Shown: in pieces, positions 9,225-17,869 of the stretch
Layout: each line of letters opens with the position of its first letter
How positions within the stretch are numbered: the first letter of the stretch is position 1
Source of the DNA: Rudanella lutea DSM 19387
Lineage (GTDB): Bacteria; Bacteroidota; Bacteroidia; Cytophagales; Spirosomataceae
NCBI RefSeq assembly: GCF_000383955.1
Contig: NZ_KB913013.1
Span: 415,694-479,693 of the forward strand
Length of the DNA: 64,000 nt
Direction of reading: 5' to 3'
Made by a program: the position numbers and the translations under genes
The notes under the pieces: model-generated
Database searches by the model: none
What the model was told of the DNA's origin: nothing
The model's input: only the letters and a program-made list of their open reading frames with translations

Positions 9225-10973
9225 CTAATTATAGCCAGGATTTTGTGGAAACTTGGGGCCCGTAGTCGTCAGGTCAATCTGCGACTGCGGAATAGGCCGC
9301 AGCAGGTGGAAGTCGCGGAAGCCCGGCGTCGGGTTGTACTGTTCCAACCGGCGTTTGAGGCTCTGCGTCCGTACCAGATCGTGCCAGCGGGTGTTTTCGC
9401 CGTACAGCTCGCGGGTTCGCTCGTCGAGCAGGAAATCGAGCGTTGCCTGTGCTGGGCTGATGGTCATGGCCGTGGCAGCTGCGGCATTCTGAGCGGCCGT
9501 GTTGGTTGCCTTAAACGCGGCCCGCTGCCGAACGGCATTGATCATGGCCGCGGCTTCCTGTGGTTTGTTATCCTTTATATAGGCCTCGGCCGCCAGCAGG
9601 TAGGTATCCGCCAGACGGAACAGAATGATGGGGCGGTACGACGACTCGTTGACGGTCAATCGGTTCACGGCAGCGTGCTTGGTCATGGTCGGGTGCAGGT
9701 CGGCCGTGTACTGCGACGGCGCCAGAATCACCCCTTTGAACGCCCGGCGCTGGGCCTCCGTAACTTCTACGCCCGGCATCCAGATAGCCGTATCGCGACC
9801 GGCCACCAGCGACCCGCGCGAGGTAGTTACAGGCGTGGTCCGGTTAAAGATCCAGGCCGACTGGAACGTTTTGAAATAGCGGGAATCGTTGTTGCGCTCC
9901 GCAAACGCGGTATTGAGCGTGTAGTTTGTAGGGCGGAACCGACGGAATGGCCGCCCGTTGCGGGTGTCACGATCCATCACGGCAATCGAATTGGCCGGTG
10001 CCCCCGAGATGCCGAAGTTCACGTTCAGCGCGTTGGTGTACAACGATACCCAGTAAAAGTTAAGCCGATTCTCTTTGTTGCCATTGGCAATCTGGGGTGA
10101 GTTGTTAAACTGGCTTTCGGCATAGCTCGGGTCGGTGTTCCGGTCAACTACGAAAATCGACTCCCGGCCGTACTCGTTGCCTTCGCGGAAAACGTTGGCG
10201 AAGTCCTGCTCCAGACCCAGCCCATACGTAGCCTGATTATCAATCAGCTGACGGGCCGTAGCGGCTGCCGTCGCAAAATCAGACGGTTGAGCCGCTGCCG
10301 ACCAGCCGCGGGTTAGATAGACTTTTGCCAATAAATGCAGCGCGGCTGGTTTGGTAGCCCGGCCTTTCGACTGGTTTGAGGTGGCGGGCAACTCCTGCAC
10401 GGCTTCGGTCAGGTCTTTGATCATGGCCGCGTACACCTCGGCCTGCGGAGCGCGGGTAGCCGACGTAGTAGGCACATCGATAAAGCTGAGGCTCAGGGGC
10501 ACATCGCCGAAGTTGCGCACGAGCTGGAAGTAATAAAACGCCCGCAAAAACTTAGCTTCGGCGAGCAACACCGTCCGGCGGGCCGGATCAATGGAAGCTG
10601 ACGGCCCGAATTTGAGCACCCCGTTGAGGTTGTTGATGGCCTGGTAACTATTGTTCCAAATCGAAGCTACCTCCCCTACCGACGGCAGAATGTTGGTGTA
10701 TTCAAAAAAGGTCCGGTTTCCGTCGCTGGCGCCCAGAATCGACTCGTCGGTGCCGGCGTTTTCGGTGTAGGTGTAGCCCTCCGATCCCCAGAAAAAGCGG
10801 GCAATCGAATACGAAGCCGTTACGCCCCCTTCCAGGCCACCGGCCGTTGCGAAGAACTCAGGACCCAGATCCGAACGAAACTCCTGTTCGAGTACCTCCT
10901 GGCAGCCCGTTGCCAACACCGCTGTCAGCATAAGGCCCCACGTACCCCTTTTGAAAAACGTATGAATTTTCAT
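9225..10973 (-). CDS. susD: SusD/RagB family glycan-binding lipoprotein
   Basis: This 582-residue outer-membrane lipoprotein has its lipobox at LATGC, with Cys24 as the lipidated residue. The N-terminal helical TPR-like part shows typical SusD landmarks: ILPSVGEVASIWNNSYQAINNLNGVL, then LLAEAKFLRAFYYFQLVRNFGDVPL, and later FRLADTYLLAAEAYIK and LLDERTRELYGENTRWHDLVR. SusD proteins cap the TonB-dependent SusC transporter and recruit oligosaccharides at the cell surface. It lies 29 bp after susC, the normal order for a polysaccharide utilisation locus. The substrate is expected to be glucuronoxylan oligomers from the downstream genes; ligand residues cannot be read from sequence alone. Confidence 0.95.
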   Translation of the reverse strand: MKIHTFFKRGTWGLMLTAVLATGCQEVLEQEFRSDLGPEFFATAGGLEGGVTASYSIARFFWGSEGYTYTENAGTDESILGASDGNRTFFEYTNILPSVGEVASIWNNSYQAINNLNGVLKFGPSASIDPARRTVLLAEAKFLRAFYYFQLVRNFGDVPLSLSFIDVPTTSATRAPQAEVYAAMIKDLTEAVQELPATSNQSKGRATKPAALHLLAKVYLTRGWSAAAQPSDFATAAATARQLIDNQATYGLGLEQDFANVFREGNEYGRESIFVVDRNTDPSYAESQFNNSPQIANGNKENRLNFYWVSLYTNALNVNFGISGAPANSIAVMDRDTRNGRPFRRFRPTNYTLNTAFAERNNDSRYFKTFQSAWIFNRTTPVTTSRGSLVAGRDTAIWMPGVEVTEAQRRAFKGVILAPSQYTADLHPTMTKHAAVNRLTVNESSYRPIILFRLADTYLLAAEAYIKDNKPQEAAAMINAVRQRAAFKATNTAAQNAAAATAMTISPAQATLDFLLDERTRELYGENTRWHDLVRTQSLKRRLEQYNPTPGFRDFHLLRPIPQSQIDLTTTGPKFPQNPGYN

Positions 10974-11002
10974 GATTGTCTTAACTGAGATTGAGGGGTG
11001 AA

Positions 11003-14000
11003 TTAGAACGAAAGGTTAACACCAACCAGCAGTTGCCGGGTGGGCGGGGTTGTCAGGCCCACGGTAATGGCCCGGCCCGTGACGCCCGTACCAGCGGCTG
11101 CTCCCTGGGTGGGCACGGCTCCACCCGTACCGGTACCTTCAGGGTCGATACCCAGCCCCGCCCGCACAAACGGCGAGTAGATCAGGAACGGGTTGCGGGA
11201 GGTCACGTACACCTGCGCCCGGCTGAAGCCCATCCGCTTGAGCAGCGTTGGCGCGAGGTTGTACGCCAGATTGAGGCTCTGCATCCGCACAAACGAACCA
11301 TCGTAATACCCCAGCGTCGACGAGAAGTTGATCCGGTCGCCGGGGGCAGGCATCGGAAACGCGTTGGTCGGGTTGGTGGGGGTCCAGTAGTCGAACCTGG
11401 GCTGGTTTACCCGGCCGTTGTTCAGGAAAGCGTAGCCCGTACCCGTTCCGTCCGACTGGAAGTAGGTAGCTACCAGCTTGTTACCGATCCGGGCGTTCAT
11501 GGTAGCCGTCAGTTCCCAGTTTTTGTAGATAAACCGGTTGGTCATCCCTCCGATCCACTTCGGCTGGAAGGTGCCAATCACACTACGGTCAGCGTCGGTA
11601 ATCCGGTTGTCGTTATTCAGGTCAGCGAGTTTGATCTGACCCGGCGCGGCATTGTACCGGGCAGCCTGATCGGCCTCGTTCGTTTGCCAGATACCCAGTT
11701 TTGTATAATCGTAAATCACGTTGATCGGTTGACCCACAAACCAGCCGTTGCCGATGTCCTGCATTTTAGCGGGGTCTTCGAGCGCCAGAATTTTCTCCCG
11801 GTTGAGCGAGAAGTTCAGGTCGGTTGTCCATTTGAAGCCACTCGTGCGGTTGTCTACGTTCACGGAGTTCAGCACCACCTCCACCCCACGGCCCTGGGTT
11901 TTGGCCGCGTTGGTCCAGTAGCTGTTGGCCCCGTTGCTGAGCGGCAGGTTCTTCTGCACCAGCAGGCCTTCGGTTGTTTGCTGATACAGATCCACCGAAC
12001 CCGTCAGGCGGTTGTTGAACAGGCCAAAGTCCAGACCCACGTTCACGTTGCTCGTCGACTCCCACTTAAGCCCCTGGTTACCAAGCGTACTGACAAAATA
12101 GCCCAGCACGTTGGTGGTACCGAAGTTGTAGCGGTTGGTAGCCAGACTACCGCGGGTAGCCCCGGCCGGAATCCCCTGGTTACCTGTTACGCCGTAACCC
12201 GCCCGCAGTTTGAGGTTCGAGATATAAGCGTTGTTTTTCAGGAACGATTCGTTGCTAATGTTCCAGCCCACCGCAAACGCGGGGTAATTGAGCCACGTCC
12301 CCTCCGGAAACACCGACGAACCGTCGCGCCGGAAGGTAGCCGTCAGCAGATACCGATCCGAGAACACGTAGTTGACCCGCGCCATCATCGACACCAGACC
12401 GCTGCGGCTGAAGCTGTTGGCCCCGCCAGCGGGCACCACAGGTGTACCGCTGGCGAGGTTCAGGTTGTAGTATTGGATATAGTCGGCGGGTAAGCCCGTT
12501 GCTTCGACGCGGTTGGTAAAGCTGCGATCCTGCTGCACACCGTACAGACCTGTGATGGTCACGCGGTGCTTCTCGGCAACTACTTTCTCGTACGTCAGGA
12601 TGTTATCGACGGTGTATCGGTACGACTCGCCGTTCTGCACGGCCGCGCTGTTCTGAGTCGGTAAGGTAGAGCCCGCGTTGATAATGGTGTTGGGGCCGAG
12701 GTACTGCCCGAAATTTTCCTGCCGAAAGTCGAGACCCACGTTGAGCCGGTATTTCAAGCCGTCCAGAATCCGTACCTCGCCGTACAGGCTATTAAACGTT
12801 GTAATCCGCCGACGGCGCTGCACAATGGCGTTGGCGTCATCGAGTGTGATCGGGTTCATGGTCGACAGTTCGTCCACCGTGCCACGCAGCGGGCGCAGGT
12901 TGGGCGTCCCATCGGGCAAGGTTGGTGAGGTGAGCGGACTGATACGCAGGGTGTTGTACACCGGGTTAATGCCCTCACCCCGGGTATAGTTGAGGTTGCT
13001 CAGGTTGGTGAAACCCACGCTTACCCGGCTCCCGATCTTGGTGTCGATTGAGGTGCGGAGGGAGAATCGCTCGAACGACTGGCCCGTAATCACGCCGGTT
13101 TCCTTATAATAACCACCTGAAAACCCGTAGGTTGTGCTTTCGCTACCACCCGAGAGGCTCAGCTCATTGTTAGTGACGAACCCTTTTTTGTAAAGCAAAT
13201 CCTGCCAATTGGTCGACGTACCGGCCGCAATCCCCGCCAGTTCGTCGGGCGAGTTGCCCGCGCTGTACTGAGCCAGCTCGCGCATAGCTTTAAATTCCGG
13301 GCCGTTGAGCATAGGGTACTGACCCAGAATGGTGTTCTGCCCCGCCTGCCCGCTGTAGGTAACCGTGGGCTTGCCTACCCGGCCCCGTTTGGTGGTGATA
13401 AGCAACACCCCGTTGGAGCCCCGCGAGCCGTAAATGGCTGTTGCAGAAGCATCTTTGAGAATATCAATGGTGGCAATATCGTCGGTATTCAGGTCATTGA
13501 GGCTACCGCCATAGGGCACCCCATCCACCACAATAAGGGCATCGTTGGAGCCACTGAGCGAACGGTTGCCCCGAATCCGCAGCTGGGCACCTGCACCGGG
13601 TGCGGTTCCGGTACGGGCCAGGTCGACCCCGGCAGCCCGGCCCTGCAAGGCCTGCAACAGGTTGGCCGCGGGTACTTCTTTTAACGCCCGCGAGTCGACC
13701 GACACCACCGAGCCCGTCAGGTCCGACCGGCGCTGGGTACCGTACCCTACCACGACCACTTCGCTCAATTGGTTGTTCGATGGGGTAAGCTGCACCCGGA
13801 GTTCTTCGCTCCCGTTGCCGGTCGACACTTCTTTAGAGCCGTAGCCCACCAGCGACAGTACGAGTGTGCTGTTTGGCGTAGTCGCAATCGTAAACCGACC
13901 ATTTGCATCGGCCGCCGTACCCCGTTGGGTATTTTTGATGACAACCGATGTGCCGGGCAGTGGCTGATTGTTTTCATCCACCACTAAGCCCTTAACCTGT

Positions 14001-14131
14001 ACGGAAGTGGTCTGCGCCTGCACACCCACCCAGGTGCCAAGCCCTACGACCAGCGCCAGAAAGCCCCTCCGGCTCCGGGCGGACCACTCACTGCCAATGG
14101 ATTTGAGTTTTACCAGGAAAGTTTTCATCAT
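11003..14131 (-). CDS. susC: SusC/RagA TonB-dependent outer-membrane transporter
   Basis: The 1042-residue protein has a signal peptide, then a carboxypeptidase-D-like domain (about 45-120, VKGLVVDENNQPLPGTSVV), then the SusC junction LSEVVVVGYGTQRR. The plug domain follows, with LLQALQGRAAGVDL and DGVPYGGSLND, and then a long beta-barrel ending LLVGVNLSF with the terminal aromatic residue used for outer-membrane insertion. SusC imports oligosaccharides using TonB energy together with the SusD lid. MMKTF gives two possible start codons (14131 or 14128). It is the first gene of the minus-strand operon, and its upstream region contains a LacI-type operator overlapping the likely -33 box. The downstream genes point to acetylated glucuronoxylan as substrate. 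Confidence 0.96.
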   Translation of the reverse strand: MMKTFLVKLKSIGSEWSARSRRGFLALVVGLGTWVGVQAQTTSVQVKGLVVDENNQPLPGTSVVIKNTQRGTAADANGRFTIATTPNSTLVLSLVGYGSKEVSTGNGSEELRVQLTPSNNQLSEVVVVGYGTQRRSDLTGSVVSVDSRALKEVPAANLLQALQGRAAGVDLARTGTAPGAGAQLRIRGNRSLSGSNDALIVVDGVPYGGSLNDLNTDDIATIDILKDASATAIYGSRGSNGVLLITTKRGRVGKPTVTYSGQAGQNTILGQYPMLNGPEFKAMRELAQYSAGNSPDELAGIAAGTSTNWQDLLYKKGFVTNNELSLSGGSESTTYGFSGGYYKETGVITGQSFERFSLRTSIDTKIGSRVSVGFTNLSNLNYTRGEGINPVYNTLRISPLTSPTLPDGTPNLRPLRGTVDELSTMNPITLDDANAIVQRRRRITTFNSLYGEVRILDGLKYRLNVGLDFRQENFGQYLGPNTIINAGSTLPTQNSAAVQNGESYRYTVDNILTYEKVVAEKHRVTITGLYGVQQDRSFTNRVEATGLPADYIQYYNLNLASGTPVVPAGGANSFSRSGLVSMMARVNYVFSDRYLLTATFRRDGSSVFPEGTWLNYPAFAVGWNISNESFLKNNAYISNLKLRAGYGVTGNQGIPAGATRGSLATNRYNFGTTNVLGYFVSTLGNQGLKWESTSNVNVGLDFGLFNNRLTGSVDLYQQTTEGLLVQKNLPLSNGANSYWTNAAKTQGRGVEVVLNSVNVDNRTSGFKWTTDLNFSLNREKILALEDPAKMQDIGNGWFVGQPINVIYDYTKLGIWQTNEADQAARYNAAPGQIKLADLNNDNRITDADRSVIGTFQPKWIGGMTNRFIYKNWELTATMNARIGNKLVATYFQSDGTGTGYAFLNNGRVNQPRFDYWTPTNPTNAFPMPAPGDRINFSSTLGYYDGSFVRMQSLNLAYNLAPTLLKRMGFSRAQVYVTSRNPFLIYSPFVRAGLGIDPEGTGTGGAVPTQGAAAGTGVTGRAITVGLTTPPTRQLLVGVNLSF

Positions 14132-14200
14132 TTATCTGGATAGTATGTCGTCTGTCTGTGTACGGAGCCAGCAACAGGTATCGTACACAGAATTTTTGTG

Positions 14201-14240
14201 CAAAGTATTGGCGTTAAATTTAAATTTGCAATCGGTTGCA
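14201..14240 (-). promoter_or_regulatory. Probable susC promoter with LacI-type operator
   Basis: The 14-bp palindrome TGCAATCGGTTGCA (14227-14240) has the central CG and TTGCA arms typical of LacI-family operators. On the minus strand its TTG is followed after 21 nt by TACTTTG (14207-14201), which resembles the Bacteroidota -7 element TAnnTTTG with one base missing. The operator would then cover the -33 region of susC, consistent with repression by the divergent regulator. The spacing and the imperfect -7 box make the promoter part tentative; the palindrome itself is exact in the arms. Confidence 0.5.
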
Positions 14241-14431
14241 GGAAAAAATAATTTTTTTGTGGTATCGAAACATGATTTAATACAATCACTTAGGTTTTTT
14301 ACCAGGACAGGTATTCTCTGAGGCCTTGAACCCACAGGCAATTGGCAAGAAAAGAGAGGAAATGGTTTAGAAAGGTCACAAATGAATGTATTAAGGCAAC
14401 AGGCAATCTACATACCCACGGAAACTACCCA

Positions 14432-14445
14432 TGCAATGGGTTGCA
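14432..14445. promoter_or_regulatory. Second LacI-type operator, in front of the regulator gene
   Basis: TGCAATGGGTTGCA has the same outer arms as the site at 14227-14240 but a GG centre instead of CG. It lies 74 bp upstream of the regulator start, suggesting autoregulation or looping between the two sites, which are 205 bp apart. The rest of the 387-bp divergent region (14132-14518) is AT-rich with no gene. Confidence 0.5.
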
Positions 14446-14518
14446 AAAGGTAAAAATGAACGGGTTGGTACTTAATTTGTGGTACGAACAGAGAGGCCAA
14501 CTTGTACGGAAGTCAATC

Positions 14519-15544
14519 ATGGAGAAAGAAGTTACGATATACGACATAGCCAAGCGGCTCAACTACTCACCTGCTACCGTGAGTCGGGCGCTCAACGATC
14601 ATCCGGCCATCCGGAGCGACACCAAAGACGTAATCACCTCAATGGCCCGGCAAATGGGCTACCGGTCTAACACCTTTGCGAGTAACCTGCGCCGACAACG
14701 GACCAACACCATCGGTGTGATTGTGCCCCGGCTGAACAGCAATTTCATGTCGTGTGCCTTGGCCGGGATGGAGAAAGTAGCTAACGAAGCCGGTTATAAC
14801 CTGATTATCAGCCAGTCACTGGAGTCGGCGCGAAAGGAGAAAGCCAACGCGAAAACCATGTTTGATAGTCGCGTGGATGGGCTATTGGTGTCTGTAGCTT
14901 ACGATACGGAAGACATCGAACACTTCGACGATTTTATTAATCGCGGGGTACCCCTCCTGTTTTTCGACCGGGTCATTGAGCACAATCAGTGCCCCAGCAT
15001 TGTGATCGACAACGTGAAGGCCGGTTATGAAGCCACCACGCACCTGCTCGAAGAAGGGTGCACGCGGGTGATGCACGTGACGGGGAATCTGAAGCGCAAC
15101 GTATATGCCGACCGGCTGAAAGGATACCGTATGGCCTTGCAGGACCGGGACATTCATTATGAAAAGCAGCTGGTACTCGAAACGGATCTGAGTCAGGAAG
15201 CCGGGATCGAGGCCGCCCGACAACTGATGGCCTCCCCGCACCGGCCCGACGGGCTGTTTGTCACGAATGACCTTTGCGCCGTCACCTGCATGGGGCAGTT
15301 AAAAAAGGCCGGGCTCTCCATCCCGACCGATGTAGCCGTGGTAGGCTTCAACAATGACCCTGTTTCACAGGTGGTTGAGCCTAATCTGACGACCATTCAC
15401 TACCCCGGCCGCGAAATGGGCGAGATCGCGGTGAAGAGTCTAATCAATCACTTAAACGGATTGATGGACATGCAAACCACCAATACCATTATTTTGCGGT
15501 CTGAACTGATTATTCGGGAGTCTTCACGCAAGAAGCCAATCTAA
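14519..15544 (+). CDS. LacI family transcriptional regulator of the xylan locus
   Basis: The 341-residue regulator starts at the ATG at 14519 (MEKEVTIYDIAKRLNY). Upstream in-frame codons belong to the regulatory region and would add a non-homologous tail. The helix-turn-helix (VTIYDIAKRLNYSPATVSRALNDH, about residues 4-27) is followed by the hinge helix and a periplasmic-binding-protein-like effector domain, with NTIGVIVPRLNSNF, GLFVTNDLCAVTCMGQL and TDVAVVGFNND as landmarks. LacI regulators usually repress and are released by a sugar or oligosaccharide. Divergent orientation and two matching palindromes make the susC operon and itself the likely targets; the inducer is unknown, perhaps a glucuronate or xylose derivative. 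It ends 21 bp before the Nudix-type regulator gene. Confidence 0.92.
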   Translation: MEKEVTIYDIAKRLNYSPATVSRALNDHPAIRSDTKDVITSMARQMGYRSNTFASNLRRQRTNTIGVIVPRLNSNFMSCALAGMEKVANEAGYNLIISQSLESARKEKANAKTMFDSRVDGLLVSVAYDTEDIEHFDDFINRGVPLLFFDRVIEHNQCPSIVIDNVKAGYEATTHLLEEGCTRVMHVTGNLKRNVYADRLKGYRMALQDRDIHYEKQLVLETDLSQEAGIEAARQLMASPHRPDGLFVTNDLCAVTCMGQLKKAGLSIPTDVAVVGFNNDPVSQVVEPNLTTIHYPGREMGEIAVKSLINHLNGLMDMQTTNTIILRSELIIRESSRKKPI

Positions 15545-15565
15545 TCCCGAACCTGCCAACCGCCT

Positions 15566-16273
15566 ATGTTAGACCAGTACAAAAACCAGCATCCGTACCT
15601 TGTTGCCTTAGACTCAATCATTTTTGGGTTCGATGGCGAATCGCTGAATGTGTTGCTGGTTAAACGGGGCGTCGACGACGGAACCTGGTCGCTCATGGGC
15701 GGATGGCTGCAACCACACGAGGGGTTAGGCGAGGCCGCCCACCGGATTCTGCTGGAACTGACCGGCCTGACCAACGTGTATCTGGAGCAGTTGCATGTCT
15801 TTGGCGACCCCAACCGCGACCCCATCGCCCGCACCATTTCGGTGGCGTATTTTGCCCTTGTCAAGGTAGCCGACTACGAATGCGCTATCTCCGAGACCCA
15901 TCAGGCCCGCTGGTTCTCGCTGTACGACCTCCCTCCTCTCCTGTTCGACCACGCGCAAATGGTGGAGCTGGCCATCGGCCGACTACGCTACAAAGCCTCG
16001 CAACATCCTATCGGTTTTGAGTTGTTGCCCGAAAAATTTACCATTCCGCAACTCAAGAAGCTTTACGACGCCATTTACAACACGGAGTTCGACAAGCGAA
16101 ATTTTAGTCGTAAAATCCTGTCCACGAACCTGTTAATCAAGCTCGACGAAAAACAGAAAGGCTTTTCGAAGAAAGGGGCCTATTACTACCAGGTCGATAC
16201 AGCCAAATACGAAGAGCTGACCCATTCGTTTCTCAATTTCATACCCAATTCAAGCGAGCGGGCCAAACCCTGA
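15566..16273 (+). CDS. Nudix-fold transcriptional regulator (NrtR/AraR-like), probable xylose regulator
   Basis: The 235-residue protein has an N-terminal Nudix domain (about 10-145) and a C-terminal winged-helix domain (about 150-235, with FTIPQLKKLYDAIYN and FSRKILSTNLLIKL). The Nudix box at residues 45-68 is degenerate: the REUXEEXGU core reads RILLELTGL, so the first and paired catalytic glutamates are missing and hydrolase activity is unlikely. This matches Bacteroidota sugar regulators of the NrtR family such as AraR (BT0354), where the Nudix domain became a ligand sensor. The gene directly precedes xylA, so xylose-pathway control is the likely role; the effector is not determinable from sequence. 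It is probably co-transcribed with the LacI gene. Confidence 0.87.
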   Translation: MLDQYKNQHPYLVALDSIIFGFDGESLNVLLVKRGVDDGTWSLMGGWLQPHEGLGEAAHRILLELTGLTNVYLEQLHVFGDPNRDPIARTISVAYFALVKVADYECAISETHQARWFSLYDLPPLLFDHAQMVELAIGRLRYKASQHPIGFELLPEKFTIPQLKKLYDAIYNTEFDKRNFSRKILSTNLLIKLDEKQKGFSKKGAYYYQVDTAKYEELTHSFLNFIPNSSERAKP

Positions 16274-16324
16274 CACGGGGAGCGTGAGCGATTTACATAA
16301 ACAGAGGCATTAAAATTATTAAGT

Positions 16325-16362
16325 GTCACTTTGACGATTAACGAATAAATGTCAACTTTACA
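16325..16362 (+). promoter_or_regulatory. Two related inverted-repeat sites upstream of xylA
   Basis: Site A is GTCA-CTT-TGAC (16325-16335). Site B is TGTCAACTTTACA (16350-16362), an imperfect palindrome. Both share the core TGTCA(A)CTTT, and they are spaced 26 bp apart in the 163-bp gap before xylA. Their position suits operators for the adjacent Nudix-type regulator. No experimental motif was available for comparison. Confidence 0.4.
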
Positions 16363-16436
16363 CGTCCAACGGGCCTCTCCCCGGCTGAACACCAAACAAA
16401 CAACGTAAACCACTTAATTCTAACGTATTAACAACT

Positions 16437-17768
16437 ATGTCAACGATCACTCTCGGCGATAACGAGTTTTTTAAAGGCGTTGGTGCAATCGGTTACGAAG
16501 GCCCCAAATCAAAGAACCCGCTTGCGTTCAAATGGTACAACCCCGATCAGGTAGTAGGTGGCAAAACCCTGCGCGATCAGCTGCGCTTTGCTATTAGCTA
16601 CTGGCATACGTTCTGCGGCACGGGTGGTGACCCCTTCGGGCCTGGTACACGCGTGTTCCCCTGGGATGCCGATAACGACGCCAACGTGCGCGCCCGGCTC
16701 AAAATGGACGCTGCTTTTGAGTTTATCACCAAAATCGGGGCACCCTATTACTGCTTCCACGACGTCGACCTCGTAGACGAAGGCCCAACGGCTGCCGAGT
16801 ACGAAAGCCGGATGCAGGCTATCGTCGACTACGCCAGGCAGAAACAACAAGCCAGCGGGGTAAAACTGCTGTGGGGCACGGCCAACGTCTTCTCGAACCC
16901 CCGCTACATGAATGGGGCCTCAACCAACCCCGACTTTGCGGTGTTGGCCTATGCCGGTACGCAGGTGAAAAATGCTCTCGACGCAACCATTGCCCTCGGT
17001 GGCGAAAATTACGTGTTCTGGGGTGGTCGCGAAGGCTACATGTCGCTGCTGAATACAAACATGAAGCGCGAAGTGGAGCATTTGGCGCAGTTCCTGACCG
17101 TTGCCCGCGACTATGCCCGCAAACAGGGCTTTAAAGGCACGTTCTTCATTGAGCCCAAGCCGATGGAGCCTACCAAGCACCAGTACGACTACGATGCGGC
17201 TACGGTGATCGGGTTCCTGCGTCAGTACGGTCTGGATAAGGATTTCCAACTGAACATCGAGGTGAACCACGCAACCCTCGCGGGCCACACGTTTGAGCAC
17301 GAGTTGCAGGTAGCCGCCGATGCAGGTATGCTCGGCAGCATTGATGCGAACCGGGGCGATTACCAGAATGGCTGGGATACCGATCAGTTCCCGATCAACA
17401 TTTACGAACTGACTGAGGCCGCGCTCGTTATCCTGCAAGCCGGTGGTATTCAGCCAGGTGGCATCAACTTCGACGCCAAAGTGCGCCGGAACTCAACCGA
17501 CATGGAAGACCTGTTCATTGCGCATATCAGCGGTATGGACGCATTCGCGCGGTCGTTTATCGTGGCCGACGCCATTCTGCGCGAATCGGACTACCTCGCT
17601 TTCCGCAAGGAGCGCTATGCATCGTTCGACTCTGGTCAGGGCAAAGCGTTTGAAGAGGGTAAGCTGACACTCGAAGACCTGCGTGCCTACACGCTCGAAA
17701 ACGGTGAGCCGCAAATGCGCAGTGGCAAGCAGGAGTGGCTCGAAAGCCTCATCAATCAGTACATCTGA
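16437..17768 (+). CDS. xylA: Xylose isomerase
   Basis: The 443-residue protein matches the class II xylose isomerase length. Conserved blocks are present: [12 protein letters not shown] with the catalytic His/Asp pair, [10 protein letters not shown], the metal-ligand stretches [17 protein letters not shown] and [12 protein letters not shown], and the C-terminal [14 protein letters not shown] segment. The enzyme converts D-xylose to D-xylulose in the cytoplasm with Mg, Mn or Co. It follows the Nudix-type regulator and is separated from the convergent exonuclease gene by a strong hairpin. No xylulokinase or xylose transporter is next to it, which is unusual for a xyl operon; they must be elsewhere if the pathway is complete. 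Confidence 0.98.
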   Translation: MSTITLGDNEFFKGVGAIGYEGPKSKNPLAFKWYNPDQVVGGKTLRDQLRFAISYWHTFCGTGGDPFGPGTRVFPWDADNDANVRARLKMDAAFEFITKIGAPYYCFHDVDLVDEGPTAAEYESRMQAIVDYARQKQQASGVKLLWGTANVFSNPRYMNGASTNPDFAVLAYAGTQVKNALDATIALGGENYVFWGGREGYMSLLNTNMKREVEHLAQFLTVARDYARKQGFKGTFFIEPKPMEPTKHQYDYDAATVIGFLRQYGLDKDFQLNIEVNHATLAGHTFEHELQVAADAGMLGSIDANRGDYQNGWDTDQFPINIYELTEAALVILQAGGIQPGGINFDAKVRRNSTDMEDLFIAHISGMDAFARSFIVADAILRESDYLAFRKERYASFDSGQGKAFEEGKLTLEDLRAYTLENGEPQMRSGKQEWLESLINQYI

Positions 17769-17800
17769 TTGCGATAAACGAGAGTATTGCTTCTTAACGA

Positions 17801-17857
17801 GAACAGCCCTCGTTCCCTCTCTTTAGCGAGAAGAGGGAGCGTGGGCTGTTCTTCTTT
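17801..17857. terminator. Bidirectional terminator between xylA and exonuclease III
   Basis: A long stem pairs GAACAGCCC...TCCCTCT with GAGGGAG...GGGCTGTTC around a loop of about 12 nt. T-rich sequence follows on the plus side and an A-rich stretch lies on the other side. It serves the convergent genes xylA and xthA. Confidence 0.85.
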
Positions 17858-17869
17858 TGTTGCAACTGC

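Noticed and set aside
10991-12493. Plus-strand open frame of 500 codons
   Set aside because: It is antisense to susC and shows no recognisable family; the susC frame is intact with all expected motifs.
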